The notes below the pieces were generated by a model. That model saw only the letters and a list, made by a program, of their open reading frames with translations. It made no database searches and was not told the DNA's origin. A stretch of 64,000 nucleotides of DNA, from positions 434,001 to 498,000 of the forward strand of contig NZ_FOFB01000001.1 in NCBI RefSeq assembly GCF_900110645.1. The letters run 5' to 3'. Position 1 is the first letter of the stretch. Each line of letters starts with the position of its first letter. Positions 10,867 through 19,286 of this stretch are shown in pieces. Both the position numbers and the translations under genes were made by a program. The DNA is from Neolewinella agarilytica (GTDB lineage: Bacteria > Bacteroidota > Bacteroidia > Chitinophagales > Saprospiraceae).

Positions 10867-12408
10867 ATGCCAACCCTCCGCCTGATCCTCGGTGATCAAC
10901 TCAACGAAAAACACAGCTGGTTTACATCCGTAGATCCGGAGGTGACCTATTGCCTGTTCGAGACCTGGTCAGAGAGCAACTACACCCGACATCACATTCA
11001 GAAGATCACGGGCTTCTTTCTGGCCATGCGGGCTTTTGCGAAGCGGCTGGGCGAAATCGGACACACCGTAGTCTACCGGACACTGGACGACACCCGCGAG
11101 CTGCAGCTGGAATCCATCAGCGATAATCTCGGGCAACTTGCCTCCGAGCTCGGGGCCGGCACCGTCGAATACCAGCTACCGGATGAGTGGAGGCTTGATC
11201 AGGAATTAAATAGATTTTCAGAAAACTTTGGAGGAGTAATAAATGTCTTTGACAGCGAGCATTTCCTGAGTGAGCGGATGGACGTTCGCGATCTGTTTCA
11301 GGGGAAGAAGACTTACCTGATGGAGACCTTTTACCGCATGATGCGCCGGCGCTATGACATCATGCTGGACGCCGCTGGCGAGCCCGAAGGCGGGCAATGG
11401 AACTTTGACCATGACAACCGGGGTAAGCTGCCCAAAGACATCACCTTCCCTGAGGCAAAGACCTTCCCCAAAGACGCGGGTGCAATCGTTGACTTACTGG
11501 ATCGCCATGGCGTAGAGACGATGGGCCGGATGAAGGACAACCGTTTTGCCTACCCCACTACCCGCGGCGAGTGCCTCGAAGCCCTGGCGGACTTTTGCGC
11601 TAATCGCCTGCCCCAATTCGGAACGTATCAGGATGCCATGACGGTTAAGCATCCGCTGCTCTACCATGCCAACCTCAGCTTTGCGATGAACACAAAGATG
11701 ATTTCCCCGAAGGAAGTCATTGATGCCGCCATCGCTGCCTGGCGGTCCCGGCAGGAGGAGATAACGATCAATCAGGTAGAGGGCTTCGTCCGGCAGATTC
11801 TCGGCTGGCGGGAGTATATGCGGGGTGTGTACTGGGCGAAAATGCCCGCCTTTGCCGCCAGCAATGACCTGAACCATCAGGCAAAATTGCCCGACTGGTT
11901 CTGGACCGGCGAAACGAAGATGAACTGCCTCAGCCACGCCATCAACCAGAGCCTGGACCAGGCCTACGCTCACCACATCCAGCGGCTGATGGTGACGGGT
12001 AACTTCGCCCTTGTATTGGGCGTAGACCCGGACGAGGTAGACGCCTGGTACCTCGGTGTTTACATCGACGCCATCGAGTGGGTAGAGATCACCAACACCC
12101 GGGGTATGAGCCAGCGGGCGGACGGCGGTCTGGTCGCCACCAAGCCGTACTGCAGTAGCGCGAACTACATCGATAAAATGAGCGATTATTGCAAAGGCTG
12201 CCATTACAACAAGAAAGAAAAAGTCGGCGAAAGGGCCTGCCCCTTCAACAGCCTCTACTGGGATTTTCTGGATCGCCACCGGGAAAAATTCAGCAACAAC
12301 TTCCGCATGGCCTTCATGTATAAAACCTGGGACAAGAAGGACGGAGACGACAAGGCCGCTATTCTGGAGCGGGCGGCCTGGGTGAAGGGAAATAGCCATC
12401 AGCTGTAA
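10867..12408 (+). CDS. iron-sulfur (6-4) photolyase / DPRP-family cryptochrome
   Basis: 513 residues. The N-terminus LRLILGDQLNEKHSWF marks the deoxyribodipyrimidine photolyase-related family. Four cysteines at about residues 354, 442, 445 and 458 (MNCLSH, YCKGCHYNK, GERACPF) have the 88-3-13 spacing known for the [4Fe-4S] ligands of the bacterial PhrB group. FAD-binding region features such as GWREYMRGVYW and TGNFAL are present. Predicted to repair UV (6-4) photoproducts with light. It starts 19 bp after a long hairpin of 8-bp repeats. Confidence 0.92.
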   Translation: MPTLRLILGDQLNEKHSWFTSVDPEVTYCLFETWSESNYTRHHIQKITGFFLAMRAFAKRLGEIGHTVVYRTLDDTRELQLESISDNLGQLASELGAGTVEYQLPDEWRLDQELNRFSENFGGVINVFDSEHFLSERMDVRDLFQGKKTYLMETFYRMMRRRYDIMLDAAGEPEGGQWNFDHDNRGKLPKDITFPEAKTFPKDAGAIVDLLDRHGVETMGRMKDNRFAYPTTRGECLEALADFCANRLPQFGTYQDAMTVKHPLLYHANLSFAMNTKMISPKEVIDAAIAAWRSRQEEITINQVEGFVRQILGWREYMRGVYWAKMPAFAASNDLNHQAKLPDWFWTGETKMNCLSHAINQSLDQAYAHHIQRLMVTGNFALVLGVDPDEVDAWYLGVYIDAIEWVEITNTRGMSQRADGGLVATKPYCSSANYIDKMSDYCKGCHYNKKEKVGERACPFNSLYWDFLDRHREKFSNNFRMAFMYKTWDKKDGDDKAAILERAAWVKGNSHQL

Positions 12409-12447
12409 AATTTCCTGTATTTTGTGCTACCTCTAAAACCCAATATT

Positions 12448-13335
12448 ATGTCTTTACGCTTGCTTCTCCCGGTATCTCTTACCTTCTTAGCGACCAGCCT
12501 TCTGGCCCAATTTACTTCCATCGAAATATATGGCGGCATTGGGACTTTTGACGCCCCAAAATCAACCTCAATCTCAACTTATGAAGCGCTTTTTCCCATT
12601 AGCGGCCAATTTGGAGAAGATTTTTTCCTGAGGCAACTGACCTCCGTCACTGACTTTTCCGAGACGACAATTGCTGAAAGGGTCAGCGGTCGGCTCGGTG
12701 TTGAAGTGCACTTTCCGATTGGTGGGTCAGGGAGTATTTATTCCGGATTAGGCATCCAGTCGCTTAACTTTTCCTACAATGAGATTTCCATACAAACGGC
12801 AACGACCGAAATTGGCCCTGTAGATACTGTCTTTATTGAAGCACCCGACCCGGGTACTATCGGTGATCCGATTTCTGCTTGCGACGGAAATGGTTTCCAA
12901 GGCTTTTCCAATGAGCCTCCGCGGGGCTTTCTCATTGACGTGGGGGTGCCCGTAGGATACCGCCAGGAGCTGTTTAATGGGAATCTTTCGCTGCGGGCGC
13001 AGGTATCCATTAACGTACCGATCTTAGTTAGCCTGAGAAGAGAGGCCCCACAATTTGAAGTCTTACCCGAAGGCTGCTTTCAATTAACCAACCGGTCCAT
13101 CAATCTGCGTGATGCTCACCAAGTTTCTTCGATCCTCTTCCGGGCCGGCGGTGGTTTCGATGTTCACATCGGTCATTCGTTCAGCATTGGGGTGCTGGTT
13201 GAAAAACAATTGAACGACTATTTCACTTCCACTCAGGGTTTCGTTTTCAATGAGAATACTTCTGCGCAAGTGCCGGCGATAACGACCTTCCGTCCGCTTA
13301 CGGCGCAGCTGGTAGGGCGCTATCGGCTGCGGTAG
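12448..13335 (+). CDS. putative outer-membrane beta-barrel protein
   Basis: About 295 residues after the ATG at 12448; an upstream ATG at 12424 lies in the leader. Signal peptide LLLPVSLTFLATSLLAQ. The remainder alternates polar and hydrophobic residues with recurring G-x-Y/F strand patterns, ending in a charged-aromatic strand (TAQLVGRYRLR), as in Bacteroidota porin-like proteins of unknown cargo. No specific family recognised. It runs in the same direction as pepT and the photolyase but is probably expressed separately. Confidence 0.65.
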   Translation: MSLRLLLPVSLTFLATSLLAQFTSIEIYGGIGTFDAPKSTSISTYEALFPISGQFGEDFFLRQLTSVTDFSETTIAERVSGRLGVEVHFPIGGSGSIYSGLGIQSLNFSYNEISIQTATTEIGPVDTVFIEAPDPGTIGDPISACDGNGFQGFSNEPPRGFLIDVGVPVGYRQELFNGNLSLRAQVSINVPILVSLRREAPQFEVLPEGCFQLTNRSINLRDAHQVSSILFRAGGGFDVHIGHSFSIGVLVEKQLNDYFTSTQGFVFNENTSAQVPAITTFRPLTAQLVGRYRLR

Positions 13336-13339
13336 CCTC

Positions 13340-13383
13340 CCTTGCTTTTTTAACGTTCCCCTCCACCTGCGCTCCGTCGGCTC
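13340..13383 (+). repeat. dispersed 41-bp element, copy 6
   Basis: CCTTGCTTTTTTAACG, CCACCTGCGCTCCGTCGGC. Follows the outer-membrane protein gene; 215 bp before sucC. Confidence 0.65.
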
Positions 13384-13399
13384 CTCTTCCTGTTCTTCA

Positions 13400-13440
13400 G
13401 GGCGCCGGAGCGCAGGTGCAGTGTTTGACCAAGCAGAGCC
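13400..13440 (-). repeat. dispersed 41-bp element, copy 7
   Basis: Minus-strand GGCTCTGCTTGGTCAAAC, ACTGCACCTGCG, CTCCGGCGCCC. Inverted partner of copy 6, with the GC-rich ends facing each other. Confidence 0.75.
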
Positions 13441-13548
13441 ATGGCACTAAGCCGAAATAACCACCAGCAAACATGAGGTACAAAGGCTGGCCAGCACACC
13501 ACTTGCGTCACTGAGGGGGATCAATTTTCGAAAAGCAGATCAGACAGT

Positions 13549-13577
13549 AGCGGTAATCGCTAACTTTCCTATCTTCG
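13549..13577 (+). promoter_or_regulatory. sucC promoter with related inverted repeat
   Basis: AGCGGTAATCGCT (13549-13561) followed by TAACTTTC and then TATCTTCG (13570-13577). The arms AGCG/CGCT match the two acyl-CoA gene palindromes less closely. Confidence 0.45.
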
Positions 13578-13598
13578 CACCAAATTCAAGACCTCAAT

Positions 13599-14801
13599 AT
13601 GAACCTCCACGAATACCAAGGCAAGAGCATCCTCGTCAAGTACGGTGTCCCGATTCAGAATGGCTACGCTGCCGACTCCGTCGAAGAAGCCATGACCAAA
13701 TACGATCAGCTCGCTGAAGAAACCGGCAGTAAATTTGCCGTGATCAAAGCACAGATTCACGCCGGTGGCCGTGGTAAAGGTGGCGGTGTAAAGCTGGCCA
13801 AAAACCGGGATGAGGCAAAAGAGCACATTTCTAATATTCTGGGAATGCAGCTGAAGACGCCTCAGACTCCGGGTGGCATGGAAGGCCCCGGTAAGAAAGT
13901 TAACAAAATCCTCGTAGCTGAAGATGCTTACGCACCGGATTTTGCTGCTTGCAAAGAGTACTACATCTCTATCCTGATGGACCGCGGTCGTAAGCAAAAC
14001 GTCATCATTCACTCTACCCAGGGTGGTATGGACATTGAGGCCGTAGCGGAAGAAACCCCTCACCTGGTACACAAAACCTACATCGATCCGGAGTTGGGCA
14101 TGCAGCCTTTCAACGCTCGTGAAGTAGCCTTTAACCTGGGCCTCTCCGGTCTGGCGTTTAAGAACATGACCAAGTTCATCTACAAGCTTTACGCGGCTTA
14201 CCTGGGTGCGGACTCGGCCCTGATCGAAATCAACCCCTGTTTGCACAAGCCAGACGACAGCATCATCGCCGTTGACTGTAAATTCAGCATCGACGGTAAC
14301 GCACTCTACCGCCAGAAAGAAATCGCCGCTATGCGCGACGTGACGGAAGAAGACGCTACCGAAGTAGAAGCACAGAGCTATGGCCTCAACTTCGTTAACC
14401 TCGATGGTAACGTAGGCTGTATGGTAAACGGTGCCGGACTGGCCATGGCCACGATGGATATCATCAAGCTCTCCGGTGGAGAACCCGCTAACTTCCTCGA
14501 CGTAGGTGGTACGGCAGATGCGGCCCGGGTTGAGCAAGCCTTCCGGATCATCCTCCGCGACCCGAACGTAGAAGCTATCCTGATCAATATCTTCGGCGGT
14601 ATCGTTCGCTGTGATCGTGTGGCTCAGGGTGTTGTGGATGCCTACAAGAATATCGGCGATATTAAAGTGCCAATCATCGTTCGCCTCCAGGGAACAAACG
14701 CTGACATCGCCAAGAAGCTCATCGATGAGTCTGGTCTGAACGTACGTTCTGCCGTTGCCCTTCAGGAAGCCGCTGACGTGGTGAAAGAAGTGCTGAGCTA
14801 A
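13599..14801 (+). CDS. sucC: succinate-CoA ligase (ADP-forming) beta subunit
   Basis: 400 residues with ATP-grasp domain N-terminus MNLHEYQGKSILVKYGVP, the Gly-rich loop QIHAGGRGKGGGVKLAK, EINPCL and the C-terminal ligase loop NIFGGIVRCDRVAQG. It couples succinyl-CoA cleavage to nucleotide phosphorylation in the TCA cycle together with SucD, which is not in this window. A Bacteroidota-type -7 box (TATCTTCG) lies 22 bp before the start, and a strong terminator follows at 14827-14868. Confidence 0.96.
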   Translation: MNLHEYQGKSILVKYGVPIQNGYAADSVEEAMTKYDQLAEETGSKFAVIKAQIHAGGRGKGGGVKLAKNRDEAKEHISNILGMQLKTPQTPGGMEGPGKKVNKILVAEDAYAPDFAACKEYYISILMDRGRKQNVIIHSTQGGMDIEAVAEETPHLVHKTYIDPELGMQPFNAREVAFNLGLSGLAFKNMTKFIYKLYAAYLGADSALIEINPCLHKPDDSIIAVDCKFSIDGNALYRQKEIAAMRDVTEEDATEVEAQSYGLNFVNLDGNVGCMVNGAGLAMATMDIIKLSGGEPANFLDVGGTADAARVEQAFRIILRDPNVEAILINIFGGIVRCDRVAQGVVDAYKNIGDIKVPIIVRLQGTNADIAKKLIDESGLNVRSAVALQEAADVVKEVLS

Positions 14802-14826
14802 ACAAGCATTGTCTTATGACGACGGG

Positions 14827-14868
14827 CCGGGCCGCTGGAATTCATTTTCCGGCGGCCCGGTTTTTTTT
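14827..14868 (+). terminator. terminator of sucC
   Basis: CCGGGCCGCTGGAA pairs with TTCCGGCGGCCCGG and is followed by eight T residues. Confidence 0.9.
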
Positions 14869-14951
14869 GCCCAAATCCGCCTATGGCGGAGAGTAGCAGT
14901 GAGCGCCCGCTGGTCTTAGGCTAACTGAGCCATGGAATCATTACCAACAAA

Positions 14952-15072
14952 CTCTTCTTAGTGCTCTGTGTGCCTGTGTGCCCTTTGCGTCAAACAGCGC
15001 GAAGCGCATACCAATGTTATTGCTACGCAATTCTACTGGCTACACACAGGACACAAAGTCCACACAGAAGAG
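14952..15072. repeat. MITE-like element A (CTCTTCT ... AGAAGAG)
   Basis: A 121-bp imperfect inverted repeat with outer CTCTTCT/AGAAGAG and internal TGTGCCTGTGTGCCCTT and ATTGCTACGCAATT blocks shared with the element at 55786-55902. In the 592-bp gap between sucC and the YceI gene; this gap also holds an inverted pair GGTCACTTCAGGT/ACCTGAAGTGAC at about 15114-15187. Confidence 0.75.
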
Positions 15073-15272
15073 ATGGGCGTAAAAGTCAAGTTCATTAAAG
15101 ACATAGTAGGCTCGGTCACTTCAGGTGATTTTCAAAACTTCAGTAATTATGACGTTCAAACGCTTCGTTCCCGACCTGAAGTGACTAAGCCGCCTGCTTC
15201 GTTAAAATTGGTTCTTAAAAGTTTTTCACTTCTGGTGACCGAGGAGACTATATCTTCAAAGTAGAAGGCTAT

Positions 15273-15340
15273 GAGTGCATACCTCAACTCCTAGCCGGAG
15301 GCTACTCGCAGCCGCTCTCTGCCCGAGGCAGATTCGACCA
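15273..15340 (+). repeat. single diverged relative of the 160-bp repeat
   Basis: GAGTGCATACCTCAACTCC, then GGAGGCTACTCGCAGCCGCT and CTGCCCGAGGCAGATTCGACC follow, in order, the segment of the tandem unit from GCATACCTCAGTCAACTCC to GGAGGCAGCATCAACC. It ends where the signal-peptide gene for the YceI protein begins. Confidence 0.65.
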
Positions 15341-15393
15341 TGGCCAAAACCATCGCCCCGGCTAAATCGTTAAGCTGCTCAAACATCGGTATT

Positions 15394-15909
15394 ATGCGGC
15401 TTGCAGTCTTACTTACCTTTCTCTTTATGCTATCTGTTGCCTGGGCCACCGATTATCGCCCCGCTGATGATTACGCCATCCAGTTTGCTACGGAAAAAGC
15501 GGAAGGAAACTTTAAGGGCCTGGAAGGTACCATACGTTTCACCCCGGATGATTTGAATTCCTCCAGCTTCAACGTCTGGGTAGACGCCAGTACCATCAAT
15601 ACAGGTAATAAGAAAAAAGATAAACACGCCCTCGGAGAAAGTTGGCTCGACGTTGAAAAGCACCCAAAAATCAGCTTTGTCTCCAGCGATTTTCAAAAGA
15701 CTGCGACAGGATATTCTGTCACCGGTCAGCTAAGTATCCGGGGGGTTAGCAAGCAGGTCAGCATACCTTTCACCTTCGAAGGCAACGTATTTAAAGGCTC
15801 AACCACCGTACTTCGTGAAGACTACGGCATCGAAGGCCCCTTCCTCTTTGGCGGCCTGGTGGGGGATGAGATTAGCGTGAGGCTGCGGGTTCCGGTGGTG
15901 GGGGAGTAA
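15394..15909 (+). CDS. YceI-family periplasmic protein
   Basis: 171 residues with a signal peptide (LAVLLTFLFMLSVAWA) and a YceI lipocalin-like domain: FKGLEGTIRF, DASTINTGNKKKDKH, WLDVEKHPKISFVS, VTGQLSIRGVSKQV. The family binds polyisoprenoid-type lipids in the periplasm. The frame is open to 15340, but the sequence before 15394 is derived from repeat DNA, and the signal peptide starts at the ATG at 15394. Confidence 0.88.
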   Translation: MRLAVLLTFLFMLSVAWATDYRPADDYAIQFATEKAEGNFKGLEGTIRFTPDDLNSSSFNVWVDASTINTGNKKKDKHALGESWLDVEKHPKISFVSSDFQKTATGYSVTGQLSIRGVSKQVSIPFTFEGNVFKGSTTVLREDYGIEGPFLFGGLVGDEISVRLRVPVVGE

Positions 15910-15914
15910 GGGGA

Positions 15915-16115
15915 AAAGGTCAATGGATTAGAATTAATGGAATTAGAGTAGAATTTTTAGAATTAATCCTACCGTTTGTCCATTTAATCTGTGCTCTAAT
16001 CTGTGTGAATCCGTGATAATCTGTGGTGGGTCAGCTGTGCAGCAGCCATTCTGTGAACCTCTGTGTCTACCTCTGTGCACCTCAGTGGTTCAACTCTAAA
16101 GCTGCGTAGCAGCCC
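15915..16115. repeat. intergenic repeat-like sequence with CTGTGTG/ATAATCTGTGG motifs
   Basis: Contains ATTAGAATTAATGG-type direct repeats (15925-15970), AATCCGTGATAATCTGTGGT (16007-16026, related to 62938-62956), and three CCTCTGTG repeats (16054-16082). No coding capacity seen. Confidence 0.55.
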
Positions 16116-16118
16116 CCA

Positions 16119-16634
16119 CTACCCATAGGCCTCCCAATACAGCTTCGCATGGTGCAACACATGCCCACTCAGCATAAAGCCTACCGCTCTTACGGAGACA
16201 CTACCACCGCTAACGTGGCCCATCCGAATCAAATCCCCCGGTGTGAAGCCTTTGAACAATTGCTCCGTCGTCAGGCGGAGCAGGCGAAATTCTTCGACCA
16301 TTTCCTTAAAATCCCGTTGGGAGACATCCACTACACTGGCGAACTGGTCCTGATCGAAGCCGGGAAGTGGTGTTTCATCTCCACGCCCGAGCCGCAGTGC
16401 CCGGTAGGCAAAGACGCGTTCGGTATCAATGATGTGCTGCAAGCACTCCCGGATTGTCCACTTTCCCGGGGCGTAGGCATGATTGATGCGATCATCGGGC
16501 ACTTCCGTCAGGTAGGCCAACAGCTCCTTACGGCTGTGTTCCAGGGCGGGCATCAACTCCATTTCCCCTACCCGGGCGATGTATCCGGCGTAAAACGGAG
16601 CGTATTCTTCGGGTTTCAGATCAGTAGTTGTCAT
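16119..16634 (-). CDS. DinB-family protein
   Basis: 171 residues from the ATG at 16634. Four-helix DinB/YfiT fold with candidate metal ligands in ECLQHIIDTER and SGHVLHHAKLY; the intervening WTIRECLQH and LPGFDQDQF stretches are typical. DinB proteins are often thiol-dependent transferases or hydrolases; the substrate is unknown. A longer frame from 16694 adds a segment without family features. Confidence 0.85.
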   Translation of the reverse strand: MTTTDLKPEEYAPFYAGYIARVGEMELMPALEHSRKELLAYLTEVPDDRINHAYAPGKWTIRECLQHIIDTERVFAYRALRLGRGDETPLPGFDQDQFASVVDVSQRDFKEMVEEFRLLRLTTEQLFKGFTPGDLIRMGHVSGGSVSVRAVGFMLSGHVLHHAKLYWEAYG

Positions 16635-16845
16635 ATTTTTTTCCGTAAAGTTAGTAGATATGGTTTCTGCAATCGATAGCACGCAAGGTAGCATCGGGAG
16701 AAACCAGATTTGGGGGTCCGGAGTCCATAAATCAGACGGACCAGCACCACGAGTTTTTGTTATCTTGCCTCCCTGAGATTTCCGTTAGTGGATTTACCAG
16801 GACCAGATCACGCAATCAAAATAACCACAGACAAAAGACCAACCC

Positions 16846-17901
16846 ATGACTACGATTCAGGGCCCCGCCATTTTTCTCGCACAATTTATGGGTGACGAGC
16901 CTCCTTTCAACAATCTTGACGATATCTGTAAGTATATGGCCGGCCTCGGCTATAAAGGCATTCAGGTTCCTAGTTGGGATGCCCGGTTGATCGACCTGGA
17001 GAAAGCAGCAACATCGAAGACCTACTGCGACGAATGGAAAGGCAAGATTGCCGAGCATGGTCTGACCGTCACGGAGCTGGCCAGCCACCTGCAGGGACAA
17101 CTCGTAGCCGTTCACCCCGCTTACGCTAAAATGTACGAAGGCTTTGCTCCCAAGGAAGTAGCCGGCAACCCTAAGGCCACCCAGGAATGGGCCGTGCAGC
17201 AGATGAAGTGGAACGCTAAGGCGAGCCAGAATCTGGGCCTCACCGCCCACCCTTCTTTCCCCGGTGCACTGCTCTGGCCCTACCTCTACCCCTGGCCGCA
17301 GCGGCCTGCCGGACTGGTAGAAGAAGCCTTCGGCGAGCTCGGTAAACGCTGGAAGCCCATCCTCGATGTATTCGATGAGTGCGGCGTTGACGTTGGCTAC
17401 GAACTTCACCCAGGGGAAGACCTCTTTGACGGCACCAGCTTTGAGCGCTTCGTGGAAGCCGTTGACGGCCACCCTCGCGCTCAGATCAACTACGACCCGA
17501 GTCACTTCGTGTTACAGTGCCTGGACTACCTGGAGTTCATTGATATCTACCACGAGCGCATCTGTGCTTTCCACGTTAAAGACGCGGAGTTTAATCCTAC
17601 CGGCCGCCAGGGAGTCTACTCCGGCTATGCGGGCTGGGCGGACCGGGCCGGCCGCTTCCGCAGCCTCGGCGACGGGCAGGTCGACTTCAAAGCCATCTTC
17701 TCCAAACTCAGTCAGTACAACTACGACGGTTGGGCCGTGCTGGAATGGGAGTGTGCCATTAAGTCAAGCGACCAGGGTGCCGCCGAAGGAGCCCCCTTCA
17801 TCTCTGAGCACATCATTAACGTTACCGAGCGCGCCTTCGACGACTTCGCCGATGCCGGAACGGATGCGGAGACGAACCGGAAGATTTTGGGGCTGAGTTA
17901 G
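16846..17901 (+). CDS. sugar phosphate isomerase/epimerase (TIM barrel, AP-endonuclease 2 family)
   Basis: 351-residue xylose-isomerase-like TIM barrel. Metal-site motifs are YELHPGEDLFDG, INYDPSHFVLQ, FHVKDAEF and VLEWEC, the His/Glu/Asp set found in inosose dehydratases and related epimerases. It probably acts on a sugar or cyclitol in the cytoplasm, but substrate and neighbouring pathway genes are not apparent. The C-terminal helix DDFADAGTDAETNRKIL is conserved in Bacteroidota homologues. Confidence 0.85.
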   Translation: MTTIQGPAIFLAQFMGDEPPFNNLDDICKYMAGLGYKGIQVPSWDARLIDLEKAATSKTYCDEWKGKIAEHGLTVTELASHLQGQLVAVHPAYAKMYEGFAPKEVAGNPKATQEWAVQQMKWNAKASQNLGLTAHPSFPGALLWPYLYPWPQRPAGLVEEAFGELGKRWKPILDVFDECGVDVGYELHPGEDLFDGTSFERFVEAVDGHPRAQINYDPSHFVLQCLDYLEFIDIYHERICAFHVKDAEFNPTGRQGVYSGYAGWADRAGRFRSLGDGQVDFKAIFSKLSQYNYDGWAVLEWECAIKSSDQGAAEGAPFISEHIINVTERAFDDFADAGTDAETNRKILGLS

Positions 17902-17924
17902 ATTACAACTTCCCCTTTATGCCA

Positions 17925-18008
17925 ATAGATTAGGATGAATAGGATTAGCGTAGGATGTATAGGATTAATCCTAAAAATTCTATCAAAATCCTATTCATCC
18001 TAATCTAT
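17925..18008. repeat. 22-bp perfect inverted repeat
   Basis: Arms 17925-17946 and 17987-18008 are exact reverse complements built on AGGAT/ATCCT units (ATAGATTAGGATGAATAGG and its complement). Inner AGGATTAATCCT at 17971-17982 adds a second stem. Sits between the isomerase gene and the BNR lipoprotein gene. Confidence 0.85.
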
Positions 18009-18035
18009 TTTTCTTCAAACATTATCCCTTTCCAC

Positions 18036-19283
18036 TTGAAATACGCCCTTTCTGTCCTACTCTCCTTTCTATTCTTCAACTGTGGTCAGGACACGCCTAC
18101 AATGGCGGAAGCGGAGTGTTTTCAACTGCCAAAGGGTACTCATTTACCACGGTTGTTCCTTACTCCTGAGAACATCCAACTCTCCTATGTTCTAAGCGAA
18201 CAGGAACAACACAATCTTCTCGCCTTTCCGATTCCACCTTCGGAGAATTCGACACAGACTACGGTGTTCCAAAGCGGTAAAGAATGGTTTGTGAATTGGG
18301 CAGACTTTCCTTCCATTAAGTACGTCGACGAAGGGCTTCACGGACATGTTTTCTTTTCACACGCTCTCGAGTATAGTGCGGGAGGCACTTACGATTATGA
18401 TATTAAATACTCGTTTAGAGACGATAATGGGCCACTGTTTATCCCCCGCAAGCTCCACCAGGACACCGTTTCCGCCGAGCACGGCTTCCTCTCTTCGGCG
18501 CAATTGCCGGAGGGTGGTTTACAGGTGAGCTGGCTAGACGGCCGCTACACCAAACAAGCAGGCGCGGACGCGGGTGCAAAGAAAGTTGCAGAGCAAAGTG
18601 ATGACCATGGTCACGGTGGCGGAGGCGCCATGACCCTCCGGACCAAAGCCCTCACCGATTCCGTCAGCGTAGAGCTCGACCACCGCGTCTGCGACTGCTG
18701 TAACACGGCTACGGTGGCGACGGACGATCTCGTGATGGTCGCCTACCGCGACCGCTCCGAGCATGAGATCCGCGATATCGGCTACGTCATCAAACCTACC
18801 GGCAGGGAATGGTCTACGCCCAAGCTCGTCCACGCCGACAACTGGGAGATCAGTGGCTGCCCGGTAAACGGGCCGGCCCTGGCCGCCAACGGAGCCGGAA
18901 ACATTGCTATTGTATGGTACACGGCACCTGCGGACCGCGCCCAAATCCTCTTCAGCCGCTACGATGCGGCCCTCGACGCCTGGCAACCACCTACCCTGCT
19001 GGATGACAATGCTCCCCTCGGCCGCGTCGACCTGCAACTCGCCGAAGACGGCACCGCCTACGCCACGGCCCTCACTACCAGGGAAAACATCGACGATGCT
19101 TTCCTCACTCTGTGGGCCATAGCTCCTTCCGGCGAAGTTGAGCGCGAAGACCTCGTCTCCACCTCCCCCGCCCGCTCCTCCGGCTTCCCTAAAATTGCTT
19201 TATTTGAAGACAAACTCTACTGGGCCCGCACCGTAGTTGGTGAAGAAAAAGGGCAACATCACGTAGAGGTTTGCTGGCGCTAA
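18036..19283 (+). CDS. BNR/sialidase-like beta-propeller lipoprotein
   Basis: About 415 residues. The TTG at 18036 is chosen because it opens directly into a signal peptide with lipobox SFLFFNC; the upstream ATG at 17955 lies inside a 22-bp inverted repeat and is unlikely. Propeller features include VSWLDGRY, VMVAYRDRSEHEIRDIGYV, ISGCPVNGPAL and AIVWYTA, with CDCC in the centre. A copy of the dispersed 41-bp element (18561-18598, opposite strand) is embedded in frame and encodes a low-complexity linker (GADAGAKKVAEQ). Sialidase activity is not established. Confidence 0.75.
   Translation: MKYALSVLLSFLFFNCGQDTPTMAEAECFQLPKGTHLPRLFLTPENIQLSYVLSEQEQHNLLAFPIPPSENSTQTTVFQSGKEWFVNWADFPSIKYVDEGLHGHVFFSHALEYSAGGTYDYDIKYSFRDDNGPLFIPRKLHQDTVSAEHGFLSSAQLPEGGLQVSWLDGRYTKQAGADAGAKKVAEQSDDHGHGGGGAMTLRTKALTDSVSVELDHRVCDCCNTATVATDDLVMVAYRDRSEHEIRDIGYVIKPTGREWSTPKLVHADNWEISGCPVNGPALAANGAGNIAIVWYTAPADRAQILFSRYDAALDAWQPPTLLDDNAPLGRVDLQLAEDGTAYATALTTRENIDDAFLTLWAIAPSGEVEREDLVSTSPARSSGFPKIALFEDKLYWARTVVGEEKGQHHVEVCWR
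18561..18598 (-). repeat. dispersed 41-bp element, copy 8, inside a coding sequence
   Basis: Minus-strand CTTTGCTCTGCAACTTTC, TTTGCACCCGCG, TCCGCGCC: a near-consensus copy within the BNR lipoprotein gene, translated as part of a low-complexity linker. Confidence 0.8.
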
Positions 19284-19286
19284 TGT

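Noticed and set aside
14968-15264. Open frame of 98 codons between sucC and the YceI gene
   Set aside because: It runs through a MITE-like inverted repeat and the ACTTCAGGT inverted pair; composition and lack of any family feature argue against a gene.
17955-18035. ATG start at 17955 for the BNR lipoprotein
   Set aside because: The upstream extension is encoded by a perfect inverted repeat and would bury the lipoprotein signal peptide; TTG at 18036 gives a proper lipobox signal.
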